The notes: generated by a model from the sequence alone, not told the origin. 64,000 bases of DNA from Fictibacillus arsenicus (GCF_001642935.1 NZ_CP016761.1:2790001-2854000), one strand, 5' to 3'. Shown: positions 1 to 8,386, counted from the stretch's first letter. A program made the numbers and translations.

Positions 1-1051
1 TCATCTTTACATCATGTGCATACTTCATAAAATCCCATACGATCAGGAAATAATCTTCAAAATTCATGTTCTTAATAGTATTAAGCTCATATTGGAGACG
101 GTTTTCGATTTCAGGAGTCACCGTATCAAATCTATTCTTTACACCTTTTAAGCATAACTCTGTCAAATATTCAAAACTGTCTCTATCACCCGGAACAGGA
201 TATTTCGGAAGTGCAATCTCTCCTAAAGTGAGCTCAAGGCTGCACATGTCCGCTAGTCTTTGAGTTTCTTCTAATACTTCAGATGAATGGGAGAATAACC
301 TTTCCATTTCACTGTGAGATTTAAAATAAAATTCTCCTGTAGGCAGTTTATACCTGTCAGGATTATTTATCTTCTCTCCATTTTTGATGCAAACTAGAAC
401 ATCATGAGCCTTTGCATCCTCTGCATGTAAATAATAGGTTTCATGCGCACAAAGGAGCGGAAGATTAAATTCTCTTGCAATGGACTGAAGTTGAAGGTTT
501 AATGTTTTCTCAAAGCCTGTACCATGATCCTCCAGACCAATGTAGAAACGTTCCGGAAAAACATCTTGATAAAAACGAATACATCTTTCCAGCAAATTCG
601 CTTTACTTCTTTCAGCGGAAAGATACTGTTGAATCTCCCCTTCTGGACCTGAAGATAAAGCAATCAGACCTTTAGAATGTATGGAAAGTTCTTCATGTGT
701 TACAGGTGTGATATCTCCACCCTGCTTTGTTTGCATTAGTGTCGATAGCCTTAGCAGATTCTGATATCCTTCATTGTTTTGTGCATATAAAAGGATTTTA
801 CTCCATTGTTCTGTATGTGAATCACTTTCTGAATCTGATTTTCTAATTTCCGCCTCTAAACCTAAAATTGGTTTTATACCCGCTTTTTTGCACGCCGTAT
901 AAAATTTTAATGCTCCATACATATTGGCTTTATCTGTTAATGCCAATGCAGAAAAACCTGATTCAGCTGCTCGTTCTACAAGTGCGTCTATGCGGCAAGA
1001 ACTTTCGAGAAGAGAATACTCGCTATGTATATGCAGAGGAACAAATCCCAT
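1..1051 (-). CDS. dnaE: DNA polymerase III subunit alpha DnaE, N-terminal part (runs off window)
   Basis: Replicative DNA polymerase of the DnaE type, which extends RNA primers in Firmicutes. About 350 N-terminal residues are visible and the rest lies beyond base 1. The protein opens MGFVPLHIHSEYSLLESS, a PHP-domain start, followed by an ALTDKANMYGALKFY block where metal-binding PHP domains usually carry TDH, so the PHP site looks degenerate. The ATG at 1051 follows an AAGGAAGTG ribosome site. It is divergent from ytrH, the same arrangement as in B. subtilis. Family assignment is secure; the catalytic palm is not in view. Confidence 0.95.
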   Translation of the reverse strand, partial: MGFVPLHIHSEYSLLESSCRIDALVERAAESGFSALALTDKANMYGALKFYTACKKAGIKPILGLEAEIRKSDSESDSHTEQWSKILLYAQNNEGYQNLLRLSTLMQTKQGGDITPVTHEELSIHSKGLIALSSGPEGEIQQYLSAERSKANLLERCIRFYQDVFPERFYIGLEDHGTGFEKTLNLQLQSIAREFNLPLLCAHETYYLHAEDAKAHDVLVCIKNGEKINNPDRYKLPTGEFYFKSHSEMERLFSHSSEVLEETQRLADMCSLELTLGEIALPKYPVPGDRDSFEYLTELCLKGVKNRFDTVTPEIENRLQYELNTIKNMNFEDYFLIVWDFMKYAHDVKM

Positions 1052-1163
1052 ACCTTCACTTCCTTTTTTGCACCTATTTCCAACTCCATTATAGTATAGA
1101 AGTCAGAGTGTGTTAATGAAACAAGCTATGCGATTTCCGTTAAACTCTTTATCTGTAAAACGA

Positions 1164-1192
1164 GCATACTCTTCTTTTATTATCCATACATT
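1164..1192 (+). promoter_or_regulatory. Candidate sigma-E promoter of ytrHI
   Basis: A GCATACT -35 element (1164-1170), a 14-bp spacer and a CATACATT -10 element (1185-1192) agree with the mother-cell sigma-E consensus. The gap to the ytrH ATG at 1214 is short but leaves room for the GAGGAGG ribosome site. ytrHI is known as a sigma-E operon in B. subtilis. The -10 also sits inside a perfect inverted repeat, TATCCA-N5-TGGATA (1181-1197). Confidence 0.6.
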
Positions 1193-1213
1193 GGATAATA
1201 GAGGAGGGTTCTC

Positions 1214-1546
1214 ATGGTACGCGATTTTTTTGCAAATATAATTCTTGATTTTGCTATTGCATTTGGTGTGCTTCTAGGAGGAGCGCTTATAGGCGGACTC
1301 GCAGCATTTCTTGTTGGAAAAGCCCCTATTCTCGAAATGATGGAACTGGCTAAAAAACTAAAAATCTGGGCAATCGTTGCAGCAATCGGAGGCACATTTG
1401 ATACCATATCAAACTTTGAAAGAAGCTTTGAAAATGGAGCAACTTTTGAGATTTTTAAGCAGCTCACCTATATCTTTGTTGCAATAGCAGGTGCTAATAC
1501 GGCAATTATATTAATTCAATGGCTAAGCCAGGAACAAATAGACTAA
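1214..1546 (+). CDS. ytrH: Sporulation membrane protein YtrH
   Basis: A 110-residue integral membrane protein of the YtrH family, made in the mother cell and needed for full spore resistance in B. subtilis. Hydrophobic segments lie at about residues 8-33, 48-62 and 83-103, with a glycine-rich first helix (GVLLGGALIGGLAAF). The ATG follows GAGGAGG. Its stop TAA overlaps the ytrI start by one base, so the two are translationally coupled. A sigma-E-like promoter lies directly upstream. Confidence 0.9.
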   Translation: MVRDFFANIILDFAIAFGVLLGGALIGGLAAFLVGKAPILEMMELAKKLKIWAIVAAIGGTFDTISNFERSFENGATFEIFKQLTYIFVAIAGANTAIILIQWLSQEQID

Positions 1547-2055
1547 TGAGGATTCCGCCGCTCTATCACCGAAAAGGCTATCAGCGTTTTTTTGCAGGAG
1601 TCGCCATCGGCTTCATCATCGGCTGGGCATTTTTCCTTTTTCAAGGCGGGTTAGCGCATGAACGACTAATTCATTTAGTAAAAGAACAAAAGTCAGAGTT
1701 AGATGATTACAAGAAAAAAAATGAAATTCTCACTTCTGATGATAAGAAAGCAAATGAAGAACTGGCAAAGAAATTCAAACTGCATGAAATTAATGTCCGT
1801 TTTTCAAATACCTCATCTGATAAATTATCTAACCTGACTAAGCTGCATTTAACAAAAGCAGTTGAGGATGATCTGGAGCATCTGATAGGTGAGGATACCG
1901 AGACAATCGCAAAAAGTCATGTTTTACTCGAACAAGCTATCGAAAATAAGCCGTTTCAGCTTGATGATGAACAAAAATACGAGGTGAAAATTGATCATTT
2001 ATATCTGACCACAGGAATACTCCGAATTTATATTTCAGCGCGTGTGATTGAATGA
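1546..2055 (+). CDS. ytrI: Sporulation membrane protein YtrI
   Basis: A 169-residue protein with a short N-terminal tail (MRIPPLYHRKGYQRF), one membrane helix at about residues 15-33, then an extracytoplasmic or mother-cell-facing coiled-coil region rich in K/E (about 40-80) and a mixed C-terminal domain. I chose the ATG at 1546 that overlaps the ytrH stop rather than the in-frame ATG at 1519, because MRIPP is the conserved family start and the overlap gives coupling. It works with YtrH in spore assembly; the molecular role is not known. Confidence 0.88.
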   Translation: MRIPPLYHRKGYQRFFAGVAIGFIIGWAFFLFQGGLAHERLIHLVKEQKSELDDYKKKNEILTSDDKKANEELAKKFKLHEINVRFSNTSSDKLSNLTKLHLTKAVEDDLEHLIGEDTETIAKSHVLLEQAIENKPFQLDDEQKYEVKIDHLYLTTGILRIYISARVIE

Positions 2056-2175
2056 ATATGCATAAATTATGGTCTAAATATTACGTTTTTATGAATCTTT
2101 AGGCAGCAGAATAGCATTCACCCCACTTTTTGTATAGAATATTATTAAAAGAGTGAATATTGGGGGGAAACTACA

Positions 2176-2358
2176 ATGATTATTAATCGAAAAGAACTTG
2201 CACGTGAAAAGGTTAAAGAATTGCAGAATGGTTTCTCTGCTTTCGCAGAAACGAAAGAAGTAGCAGAATTAATTAAAAGAGAGCTTGCTAAGTTAAACTT
2301 TAAAGTTCATGAAGATGTAACGGACCTAGGCTCTTGGTTTATCCCAGAAAAAAATTAA
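2176..2358 (+). CDS. Small hypothetical protein, 60 aa
   Basis: A 60-residue charged protein with a strong GGGGGG ribosome site 8 bases before the ATG and its own terminator, so it is probably a real gene. The N-terminal 45 residues look helical and amphipathic (repeated K/E, LIKRELAKL), with a tail ending GSWFIPEKN. I do not recognise a family. It sits alone between ytrI and the convergent nrnA. No membrane segment or cysteine is present. Confidence 0.6.
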   Translation: MIINRKELAREKVKELQNGFSAFAETKEVAELIKRELAKLNFKVHEDVTDLGSWFIPEKN

Positions 2359-2364
2359 TGAATG

Positions 2365-2430
2365 ACACATTTGAAGATTTATTTGCAAGCCTTCGAATGT
2401 GTAAAAAGGCCCCCCGATGAGGCCTTTTTT
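2365..2430. terminator. Tandem hairpins with bidirectional terminator
   Basis: The first hairpin has ACACATTTGAAG (2365-2376) and CTTCGAATGTGT (2391-2402) arms with one G:T wobble. It is followed directly by AAAAAGGCC/GGCCTTTTT (2403-2430), which can terminate both the small upstream gene and nrnA. Confidence 0.8.
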
Positions 2431-3376
2431 ATTTGGTTTTATATTCAATACATGCTTTCCTTAATTCTGAAAGAACAGATTGAGTCTCTTCATTTGTATA
2501 TACAGTTGCTCCTGATGCTCTAGGGTGTCCTCCACCATTAAACTTAGCTGCAATCTTATTTACAACCGGTCCTTTTGAACGAAGTCTGACCCTTATTTGA
2601 TCAGGCTCATCCACAAAGAAAACCCATGCTAACAGGCCTTCAACATGCGAGAATGAATTTACCAAAAGTGAAGCCTCACTCGCACTTGCATCATATTTCT
2701 GTAATGTTTCTTCTGTGAGATGAATATAACCGACACATTCATCTACAATTGAAAAATGCTGAAGAACATAACCATTTAATCTTACCAGTTTCTCTGAAAT
2801 TTTATAAAGGTTCTCATGAATCTCAGAAGGTGCAAAACCTGTTTCTATCAGCATTGCTGCATATCTATGTGTCTTTTCTGTTGTATTCGAATACAAGAAC
2901 CGCCCTGTATCACCAATAATGCCAGCATATAAAAGTCTTGCTGAATTACTGTTTAGCTCCAAGCCCTTATCAGCACCAAAAAGATAAAAATCCATAATCA
3001 TTTCACTTGTAGAGCTTGCCGCTGTATCTACCCAAACTAAATCACCATACGGATCTTCATTTGGATGATGATCAATCTTTATAACCGTTTCACCTAAAGT
3101 GTAACGCGTATCACTGACTCTTGGAGAATTTGCCGTATCGCAAATAATGACTAAAGATCCTCTGTACATCTCGTCTTCGACAGTATCCATTTTATTTAAG
3201 AAGATAAGACTATCATCCTCTTCCCCTACTGCATATACTTCCTTCTCAGGAAAGCTTGCCTTAATTATGGCAGCAAGTCCGCCTTGTGAGCCAAGCGCAT
3301 CGGGATCTGGTCTTACATGTCTGTGAATAATAATTCGTTCATATTGATTAATTTTATTTAAAATTTCCTCTTTCAT
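2429..3376 (-). CDS. nrnA: DHH-family oligoribonuclease / pAp phosphatase NrnA
   Basis: A 315-residue cytoplasmic phosphoesterase that degrades nano-RNAs and dephosphorylates 3'-phosphoadenosine 5'-phosphate. Visible motifs are RPDPDALGSQ near residue 22 (metal ligands), CDTANSPR, the DHH signature IDHHPNED and the C-terminal DHHA1 motif GGGHPRASGA. Length matches the B. subtilis protein (ytqI). The ATG follows AAAAGGAG. It is convergent with the small gene and divergent from ytpI. Confidence 0.95.
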   Translation of the reverse strand: MKEEILNKINQYERIIIHRHVRPDPDALGSQGGLAAIIKASFPEKEVYAVGEEDDSLIFLNKMDTVEDEMYRGSLVIICDTANSPRVSDTRYTLGETVIKIDHHPNEDPYGDLVWVDTAASSTSEMIMDFYLFGADKGLELNSNSARLLYAGIIGDTGRFLYSNTTEKTHRYAAMLIETGFAPSEIHENLYKISEKLVRLNGYVLQHFSIVDECVGYIHLTEETLQKYDASASEASLLVNSFSHVEGLLAWVFFVDEPDQIRVRLRSKGPVVNKIAAKFNGGGHPRASGATVYTNEETQSVLSELRKACIEYKTK

Positions 3377-3414
3377 AATGAACTCCTTTTACACCTAGTT
3401 GTGGCAATTCTGGT

Positions 3415-3428
3415 TTTAAACGTTTACA
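3415..3428. promoter_or_regulatory. Possible cre (CcpA) site between nrnA and ytpI
   Basis: TTTAAACGTTTACA matches 13 of 14 positions of the consensus TGWAARCGYTWNCW. The mismatch is the conserved second-position G. It lies between two divergent starts, so either could be affected. The sequence is AT-rich, so chance similarity is possible. Confidence 0.3.
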
Positions 3429-3461
3429 ATATAGTGGAGTAAATACTTGGGGGAATTTTCA

Positions 3462-3761
3462 ATGCCGATTTTTATTATCCTTATTATACTTTCTTTTGCT
3501 CTTTATGTGTTTTATAAAGTTCGTGAAGTTCGTGCAAAAGAGCCTTTTTATAAACAATGGACTGGGACAAAAGCAAAGATGGCGCTTGGGGCATTTTTGG
3601 CTTCCTTTGGATTAAACGAATTAACAGCTGTAGAAGGCCGTGTTCAGCTTTGGGTGGCTCTTATTTTCCTGGCATACGGAATCGTTCTTTTACTGATGAA
3701 CTGGAAAATGTACAAGCATTTTTTAACACTTGCTCGTCAAGAAGCAAAAGAAACGAACTGA
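3462..3761 (+). CDS. ytpI: YtpI-family membrane protein
   Basis: A 99-residue protein with an N-terminal helix (about residues 2-19), a cytoplasmic basic stretch, then two more hydrophobic segments (about 43-60 and 65-85). Function is unknown. The ATG at 3462 is preceded by GGGGGAA; the in-frame TTG at 3447 overlaps that ribosome site, so the ATG is preferred. Its place between nrnA and ytoI matches B. subtilis. Its own terminator follows at once. Confidence 0.85.
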   Translation: MPIFIILIILSFALYVFYKVREVRAKEPFYKQWTGTKAKMALGAFLASFGLNELTAVEGRVQLWVALIFLAYGIVLLLMNWKMYKHFLTLARQEAKETN

Positions 3762-3771
3762 AAATAGTATG

Positions 3772-3799
3772 AAAAAGTCCCTCCGAAGGGGACTTTTTT
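3772..3799. terminator. Intrinsic terminator of ytpI
   Basis: AAAAAGTCCC and GGGGACTTTTTT arms around a short loop, followed by the T run, 10 bases after the ytpI stop. Confidence 0.85.
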
Positions 3800-3803
3800 C
3801 TTT

Positions 3804-4039
3804 GGCTGTTTTCGTAAGCTTTGTTGCTCGTGGAAGTGGTTGATCTCCGTTTCAGATGCTCGCCACCTCGACACTCTGCGTCCTTAGGTGTCTCACCTGT
3901 CACACTGATCCTAAGTGGGACAGGTGAGACCATTTAATGTCGCATAGCGACAAATGGGCTCACCGCACACCCTGCGAAAAGCGAGCCCTGTAACGGAAAT
4001 TAACGTCTTACAAAAGCAACAAAGTTTACGAAAACAGCC
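3804..4039. repeat. Dispersed GC-rich element copy 1 (A-A' palindromic form)
   Basis: A 236-bp copy with matching terminal inverted repeats: GGCTGTTTTCGTAAGCTTTG at the left and its near-perfect complement ending AAAACAGCC at the right (one mismatch over 25 bases). Inside are the family hairpin GTGAG...CTCAC (3924-3963, stem CCATTT/AAATGG, inner GTCGC/GCGAC) and a second inverted repeat, GTCTCACCTGTC...GACAGGTGAGAC (3889-3929). Unlike most copies, both ends are of the same A type. Confidence 0.85.
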
Positions 4040-4059
4040 TTTAAAAAAAATCGTTTCTA

Positions 4060-4150
4060 AAAGAATGCTGCTTGGTGATTTGTTTTGTTGAGACCCTTTG
4101 CTGACAAGGGAGTATAATGTGCGAGCATCCTGGAGCGGAAATTAACAGCA
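4060..4150 (-). repeat. Degenerate partial copy of the dispersed element
   Basis: GCGAGCATCCTGGAGCGGAAATTAAC near 4117-4145 matches the right-hand interior of the element (split here: GCGAGCATCCTGGAGC then GGAAATTAAC). No intact end is left. It directly follows copy 1 and fills the gap before the ytoI stop. Confidence 0.6.
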
Positions 4151-4159
4151 TCCGAATTT

Positions 4160-5485
4160 TTATGAACGGTGATCGATTAATTGAGCCATCATCATAGCCT
4201 TTCCTGCAATCTTACCATCATGATATATCTCAACATCTACTTTTCCAAATTTCCTGCTCACTTCCAGCACTCTAGGAACAAATTGTATTTCACTCTCTAT
4301 CTGAACAGGCTTAATATAATAAAAGGTTACGTTCTCAACGACTACATCACCTTTTTTAATTCTTCTTAAAGCCTTACGAGCTGTTTCTGTTACTAGTGTC
4401 ATTAATACGCCGTACGAAACTGTTCCTAAATGATTCGTCATTTGCGGAGTGATTTTACAGGTAAAGTTAACTTCATTCTCATACTTATGTTCTTTTAATT
4501 CGGTCGTGATTAAATCATCGAATGTCGCACCAACTTGAGGCTGTTTCTGCATCATCTGCATCGCCTTTAACACATCTTGCCGGGTTAAGATTCCTATCAG
4601 TTTATGTGAAGAACCTGTAACCGGAAGCAGCTCAATGCCTTCCCAAATCATCATGTGTGCACATGCTGCGACAGATGTTTTTTCCGTTACTGTTAATGGT
4701 GATCGTGTCATTACTTTTTCAATATTCATGTCCTCGGATACACCAATAATATCTTTCGATGTTACTACACCGGTTACACGATTCGATTGATCTACTACAG
4801 GATAACGGCTATGCATTGTTTCACGGTTAAGTTCATGCCAGCGCTCGACCTTATCGTGCTGAAAAAGATAGTGTGTTTCATCAATTGGAATTAGAATATC
4901 TGAAGCGAGTACGATATCTTTTTTAATTAACCGGTCATGAATCGCCTTATTGATCATTGTCGCAACAGTAAACGTATCATAACTCGTAGAGATAACCGGC
5001 AGTTCCAATTCGTCAGCAAGTCTTTTCACTTCTTCTTCCGTGTCAAATCCACCTGTGATCAAAATAGCACTGCCAGCCTTCAATCCTAACCCATGAGCAT
5101 TAATACGGTTACCGACAATCAATAAACTTCCCGCATCAACATAGCGCATCATCGCTTCTAGTTTCATTGCACCGATCACAAATTTGTGTAAGGTTTTATG
5201 AAGTCCAGCTCGGCCTCCAAGTACCTGTCCTTCAACAATATTAACAACTTCGGCAAATGTTAATTTTTCAATATTGCTTTTCGCTTGCCGTTCAATCCGA
5301 ATGGTCCCTACACGCTCAATAGTGCTGACAATCCCTTGGTTTTCTGCTTCTTTAATCGCGCGATAGGCCGTTCCTTCACTAACTGTTAAATCTTTTGCGA
5401 TTTGCCGAACGGAGATTTTCGACCCAACATCAAGCTCTATAATATGCTGCAATATTTGTTCATGCTTTGTTAGCATTGCATTCAC
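4160..5485 (-). CDS. ytoI: CBS/DRTGG-domain regulator YtoI
   Basis: A 441-residue multidomain cytoplasmic protein. It has an N-terminal winged helix-turn-helix (about residues 5-65, VRQIAKDLTVSEGTAYRAIKEAE), a DRTGG domain (about 70-180), a CBS-domain pair (about 190-310; MHSRYPVVDQSNRVTGVVTSKD and ELLPVTGSSHKLIGILTRQD type blocks), and a C-terminal hotdog thioesterase-like domain (about 330-435, HLGTVSYGVLMTLVTETA). The CBS pair suggests an adenylate-sensing transcription factor, but the ligand and targets are not known. The first ATG follows AAAGGAAC. Confidence 0.88.
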   Translation of the reverse strand: MNAMLTKHEQILQHIIELDVGSKISVRQIAKDLTVSEGTAYRAIKEAENQGIVSTIERVGTIRIERQAKSNIEKLTFAEVVNIVEGQVLGGRAGLHKTLHKFVIGAMKLEAMMRYVDAGSLLIVGNRINAHGLGLKAGSAILITGGFDTEEEVKRLADELELPVISTSYDTFTVATMINKAIHDRLIKKDIVLASDILIPIDETHYLFQHDKVERWHELNRETMHSRYPVVDQSNRVTGVVTSKDIIGVSEDMNIEKVMTRSPLTVTEKTSVAACAHMMIWEGIELLPVTGSSHKLIGILTRQDVLKAMQMMQKQPQVGATFDDLITTELKEHKYENEVNFTCKITPQMTNHLGTVSYGVLMTLVTETARKALRRIKKGDVVVENVTFYYIKPVQIESEIQFVPRVLEVSRKFGKVDVEIYHDGKIAGKAMMMAQLIDHRS

Positions 5486-5558
5486 CGTTCCTTTTATCTG
5501 TATCTATCTGTTTCAGTTAATTGACTAATACAGATTATACAGGCAATGGAACAGAAAC

Positions 5559-5798
5559 TCAACTTTCCATGTGTATCCTTTTTCGTGACTTTTGATTAAC
5601 AAAAGCCTGTCTCTTAACTGTTCTTTTTCTAGCTTCATTTTTATTAAACAGTAAACTTAATACCAGCATTCCGGCAAATCCTGTCCAGGCAATTGAAAAA
5701 AAGGTTTGCATCGTAAGTCCTTCAAATGATAATGCAGGTAATCCCACGTAAATTAATACAACGAGCATAAGTAACTTTGCTATTTTTTCCTGACTCAT
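5559..5798 (-). CDS. Small membrane protein, 79 aa
   Basis: Two hydrophobic segments (about residues 6-22 and 30-47) followed by a strongly basic tail (NEARKRTVKRQ...KSRKR). The ATG at 5798 is preceded by an excellent AGGGAGGTTG ribosome site; upstream in-frame starts are not. It lies 54 bases downstream of the ytkL-type gene on the same strand and is probably cotranscribed with it. It has no recognised domain. It sits where B. subtilis also carries a small membrane-protein gene, but I cannot confirm orthology. Confidence 0.7.
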   Translation of the reverse strand: MSQEKIAKLLMLVVLIYVGLPALSFEGLTMQTFFSIAWTGFAGMLVLSLLFNKNEARKRTVKRQAFVNQKSRKRIHMES

Positions 5799-5852
5799 AA
5801 AACAACCTCCCTTACTATAATTCGTATGCATAGAAAGGGAGGTTAGAATCAT

Positions 5853-6533
5853 TTATATATTTAAGCTTTCACCGCTCTGCATCACTTTTCCTTTACTTCC
5901 GAGCTTGGACACAAAAGAGCTTTCTGGATCTTGTTCGATAGGCGGGAAGGTATTGTAATGAATAGGAACGGTTATATGAGCTCCGATCCATTCCGCTGCG
6001 ATTAAGGCATCTTCTGGTCCCATCGTAAAATTATCTCCTATCGGCAAGAAGGCCGCATCAGGTTTCTCCAGTTCACCGATCATTTTCATATCGGAAAAGA
6101 GTGCAGTGTCCCCTGCATGATAAAGGGTTTTATTGTCAGAGGAGAATAAAATTCCTGCAGGCATACCTGTATAGACGACTGTTCCGTCTTCTTCCTCGTA
6201 ACTAGATCCATGAAAGGCTTGTGTGAATTTCACTTTTCCCCATGAAAATTTACGGCTGCCTCCGATATGCATCGGGTGTGTTTCTACACCTTTTGAAGCA
6301 ATGTAGTTTGCAAGTTCAAACGGTGCAACAACCAAGCTGTTATTTTTCTTTGCGATTTCAACTGTGTCGCCAACATGATCATTATGACCATGCGTTAAAA
6401 GAATTACATCTGCTTTAACATCTTCAACGCTGATTTTACATTGACCATTTCCATTAATAAAAGGGTCGATCCAAACAGAGTGCTCACCGGTTTGAATTTC
6501 AAGTACAGAATGTCCATGATACGTCACTTTCAT
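5853..6533 (-). CDS. ytkL: UPF0173 metal-dependent hydrolase (YtkL type)
   Basis: A 226-residue metallo-beta-lactamase-fold protein. The motif [12 protein letters not shown] near residue 55 is the HxHxDH metal site, with later ligands in [11 protein letters not shown] and a conserved His near the end ([12 protein letters not shown]). The substrate is unknown. The ATG at 6533 follows GAAGGAGGGTG; upstream in-frame codons lack a ribosome site and the family starts MKVTYHGHS. The small membrane-protein gene follows. Confidence 0.92.
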   Translation of the reverse strand: MKVTYHGHSVLEIQTGEHSVWIDPFINGNGQCKISVEDVKADVILLTHGHNDHVGDTVEIAKKNNSLVVAPFELANYIASKGVETHPMHIGGSRKFSWGKVKFTQAFHGSSYEEEDGTVVYTGMPAGILFSSDNKTLYHAGDTALFSDMKMIGELEKPDAAFLPIGDNFTMGPEDALIAAEWIGAHITVPIHYNTFPPIEQDPESSFVSKLGSKGKVMQSGESLNI

Positions 6534-6608
6534 TATAAATACACCCTCCTTCAAATAATAGGATTCGTTATTGCATCCTACTTTCCTTTTCATACCCTAT
6601 TATAGGAC

Positions 6609-6665
6609 ATAAAAAAAGTCCGATTCCAGCCCAGAAGGAATTAAAGGCTGAAACTCGGACTTTTA
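6609..6665 (-). terminator. Intrinsic terminator of ald
   Basis: AAAAGTCCGA and TCGGACTTTT arms, with an inner CAGCC/GGCTG pairing. The T run lies on the minus strand, so this ends the ald transcript. Confidence 0.8.
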
Positions 6666-6675
6666 TTCTTTTCAG

Positions 6676-7800
6676 TTATTGTTTTTGAGCCAGAATTGAA
6701 CCTGCGTCTTTGTAGTCTAACTGATGAGATTCTGCAACTGCTTTATAGGTTACAAAGCCATCGAGTGTATTAATACCTTTTAATAATGCTTCATTATCCA
6801 GACACGCTCTAACATATCCTTTGTTAGCAATCTGCAATGCATATGGAACCGTTACGTTAGTCAAACCAATTGTAGATGTACGCGGAACAGCCCCTGGCAT
6901 ATTCGCCACCGCATAATGCAATACACCATGTTTTTCATAAGTAGGATTATCATGAGTCGTAATCCGATCAACTGTTTCAAAAATTCCGCCCTGGTCGATA
7001 GCTACGTCAACGATAACAGAACCTGGCTGCATTCCCTTAATCATCTCTTCGGTTACCAGTTTCGGTGCCCTTGCACCCGGAATCAGAACTGCACCAATAA
7101 CTAGAGCCGACTCTTGAACAGCAAGTGCTATGTTAAGAGGGTTCGATATCAGAGTATTGATCTCGACACCAAAAATATCATCGAGATGACGAAGACGTTC
7201 AGGGTTTAAATCGATAATGGTAACGTCTGCACCAAGACCCATAGCAATTTTGGCTGCATTCGTTCCCACAACTCCGCCGCCAATAACAGTTACCTTTCCG
7301 CGCCTTACACCTGGAATTCCGCTTAGCAGAATCCCAAGTCCGCCTTTAGGCTTCTCTAAAAACTGTGCGCCGATTTGTGCGGCCATTCTTCCAGCAACTT
7401 CACTCATCGGTGTCAACAGAGGCAGCGTTCCATTTGGAAGCTGAACGGTTTCGTACGCAATTCCGATTACTTTGTTTTCAGTTAAAGCTTTTGTCAATTC
7501 AGGTTCAGGAGCCAGATGCAGATAAGTGAATAAAATCAGACCTTCACGAAAAAAACAGTACTCTTCCGGCAATGGTTCTTTAACTTTCATAACCATTTCC
7601 ATTGACCACGCTTGGGTCGGAGTCTCAACAATCACTCCGCCTGCACCTTCGTATTCTTCGTCTGAAAAACCAGATCCAATACCTGCACCTCTTTGTATAA
7701 AAACTTCATGGCCAGACGCCACTAAATTTAGTACACCAGCAGGAGTCATTGCAACTCTGTTTTCATTATTTTTAATTTCAGTCGGTACACCGATCTTCAC
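6676..7800 (-). CDS. ald: Alanine dehydrogenase
   Basis: NAD-dependent reversible conversion of L-alanine to pyruvate and ammonia, used for alanine catabolism and important in spore development. 374 residues, the usual length. Visible are the N-terminal [20 protein letters not shown] substrate-domain start (Arg15 region), the Rossmann motif [15 protein letters not shown] near residue 173 and the conserved [15 protein letters not shown] near the end. The start is GTG, 6 bases after AGGGAGG. It appears monocistronic. No AdeR-type regulator lies beside it. Confidence 0.96.
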   Translation of the reverse strand: MKIGVPTEIKNNENRVAMTPAGVLNLVASGHEVFIQRGAGIGSGFSDEEYEGAGGVIVETPTQAWSMEMVMKVKEPLPEEYCFFREGLILFTYLHLAPEPELTKALTENKVIGIAYETVQLPNGTLPLLTPMSEVAGRMAAQIGAQFLEKPKGGLGILLSGIPGVRRGKVTVIGGGVVGTNAAKIAMGLGADVTIIDLNPERLRHLDDIFGVEINTLISNPLNIALAVQESALVIGAVLIPGARAPKLVTEEMIKGMQPGSVIVDVAIDQGGIFETVDRITTHDNPTYEKHGVLHYAVANMPGAVPRTSTIGLTNVTVPYALQIANKGYVRACLDNEALLKGINTLDGFVTYKAVAESHQLDYKDAGSILAQKQ

Positions 7801-7993
7801 TGCATTCCCTCCCTGAAAGTTATTGGAAATTTTTTCTTCATATCTATAGTTACCATACCACCAAAAAACTAAAATAAAAAGACGGATTTATTTCTATATG
7901 TAAGACAGCTTTTAATGTTCCCGAATTAATATAGAAACATTCATTGAACGTGATTAAAGGAAGCGAGTACGTGTCGAAGCATGGCCGAAAATT

Positions 7994-8113
7994 ACGTATT
8001 TTTCATTTAATTTGCGATTTTTAGAAATAACGTGCGATTAATAAAATTAACGCGTGTTTTTCTTAAATAAGGTGTGATTATGTAATCTGCGATGTGAAAA
8101 TATACACGCGATT
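7994..8113. repeat. 20-bp phased array 1 (core GCGATT)
   Basis: Six degenerate units recur at exactly 20-bp steps (7994, 8014, 8034, 8054, 8074, 8094), each opening with ACG/GCG/GTG followed by an AT-rich tail. The best units are GCGATTTTTAGAAATAACGT and GCGATTAATAAAATTAACGC. It fills most of the gap between ald and the gene at 8159-8320; the rest of 7801-8158 is AT-rich ald upstream sequence. Confidence 0.65.
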
Positions 8114-8114
8114 T

Positions 8115-8149
8115 CAAAAAAAAGGATAACTCCCGGCGAGTTATCCCTA
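8115..8149 (-). terminator. Intrinsic terminator after the arg cluster
   Basis: GGATAACTC/GAGTTATCC stem with CCGGC loop and a T run on the minus strand, just downstream of the small gene ending at 8159. It overlaps the edge of the 20-bp array. Confidence 0.85.
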
Positions 8150-8158
8150 CTTTTTTGC

Positions 8159-8320
8159 CTATTGAAGACTTTCCTCTTCGTCTAACTTTGTGCGCTGCTG
8201 ACCTTGATCAACTTTATCAACTACTCCGCTTTGGTAAGCTTCAGTAATCTGCTGATGAACGGTCATTTCGCCTTCTTGATCATATTCCAGCTGCTGATTC
8301 GGATGCTTCTCATTTTGCAT
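8159..8320 (-). CDS. Small DUF4025-like (YozQ-type) protein, 53 aa
   Basis: A 53-residue acidic, glutamine-rich protein, MQNEKHPNQQLEYDQ then EMTVHQQITEAYQSGVVD. The central block resembles the THEQVSDAYMEGTID pattern of the DUF4025/YozQ family; this resemblance is from memory and modest. The ATG follows a very strong AAGGAGGAAG site, and a terminator follows the stop. It lies 66 bases downstream of argH with no terminator between, so it may ride on the arginine transcript. Function unknown. Confidence 0.65.
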   Translation of the reverse strand: MQNEKHPNQQLEYDQEGEMTVHQQITEAYQSGVVDKVDQGQQRTKLDEEESLQ

Positions 8321-8386
8321 TTTACTTCCTCCTTCGATATAGAAACCTTGTCATTAGTTTCTGTCTTCAGAAGAAAGTTATCTCGG

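Noticed and set aside
7994-8113. CRISPR array reading of the 20-21 bp phased repeats
   Set aside because: Repeat cores are only 5-11 bp, the full period is 20-21 bp, cores are degenerate and there are no cas genes.
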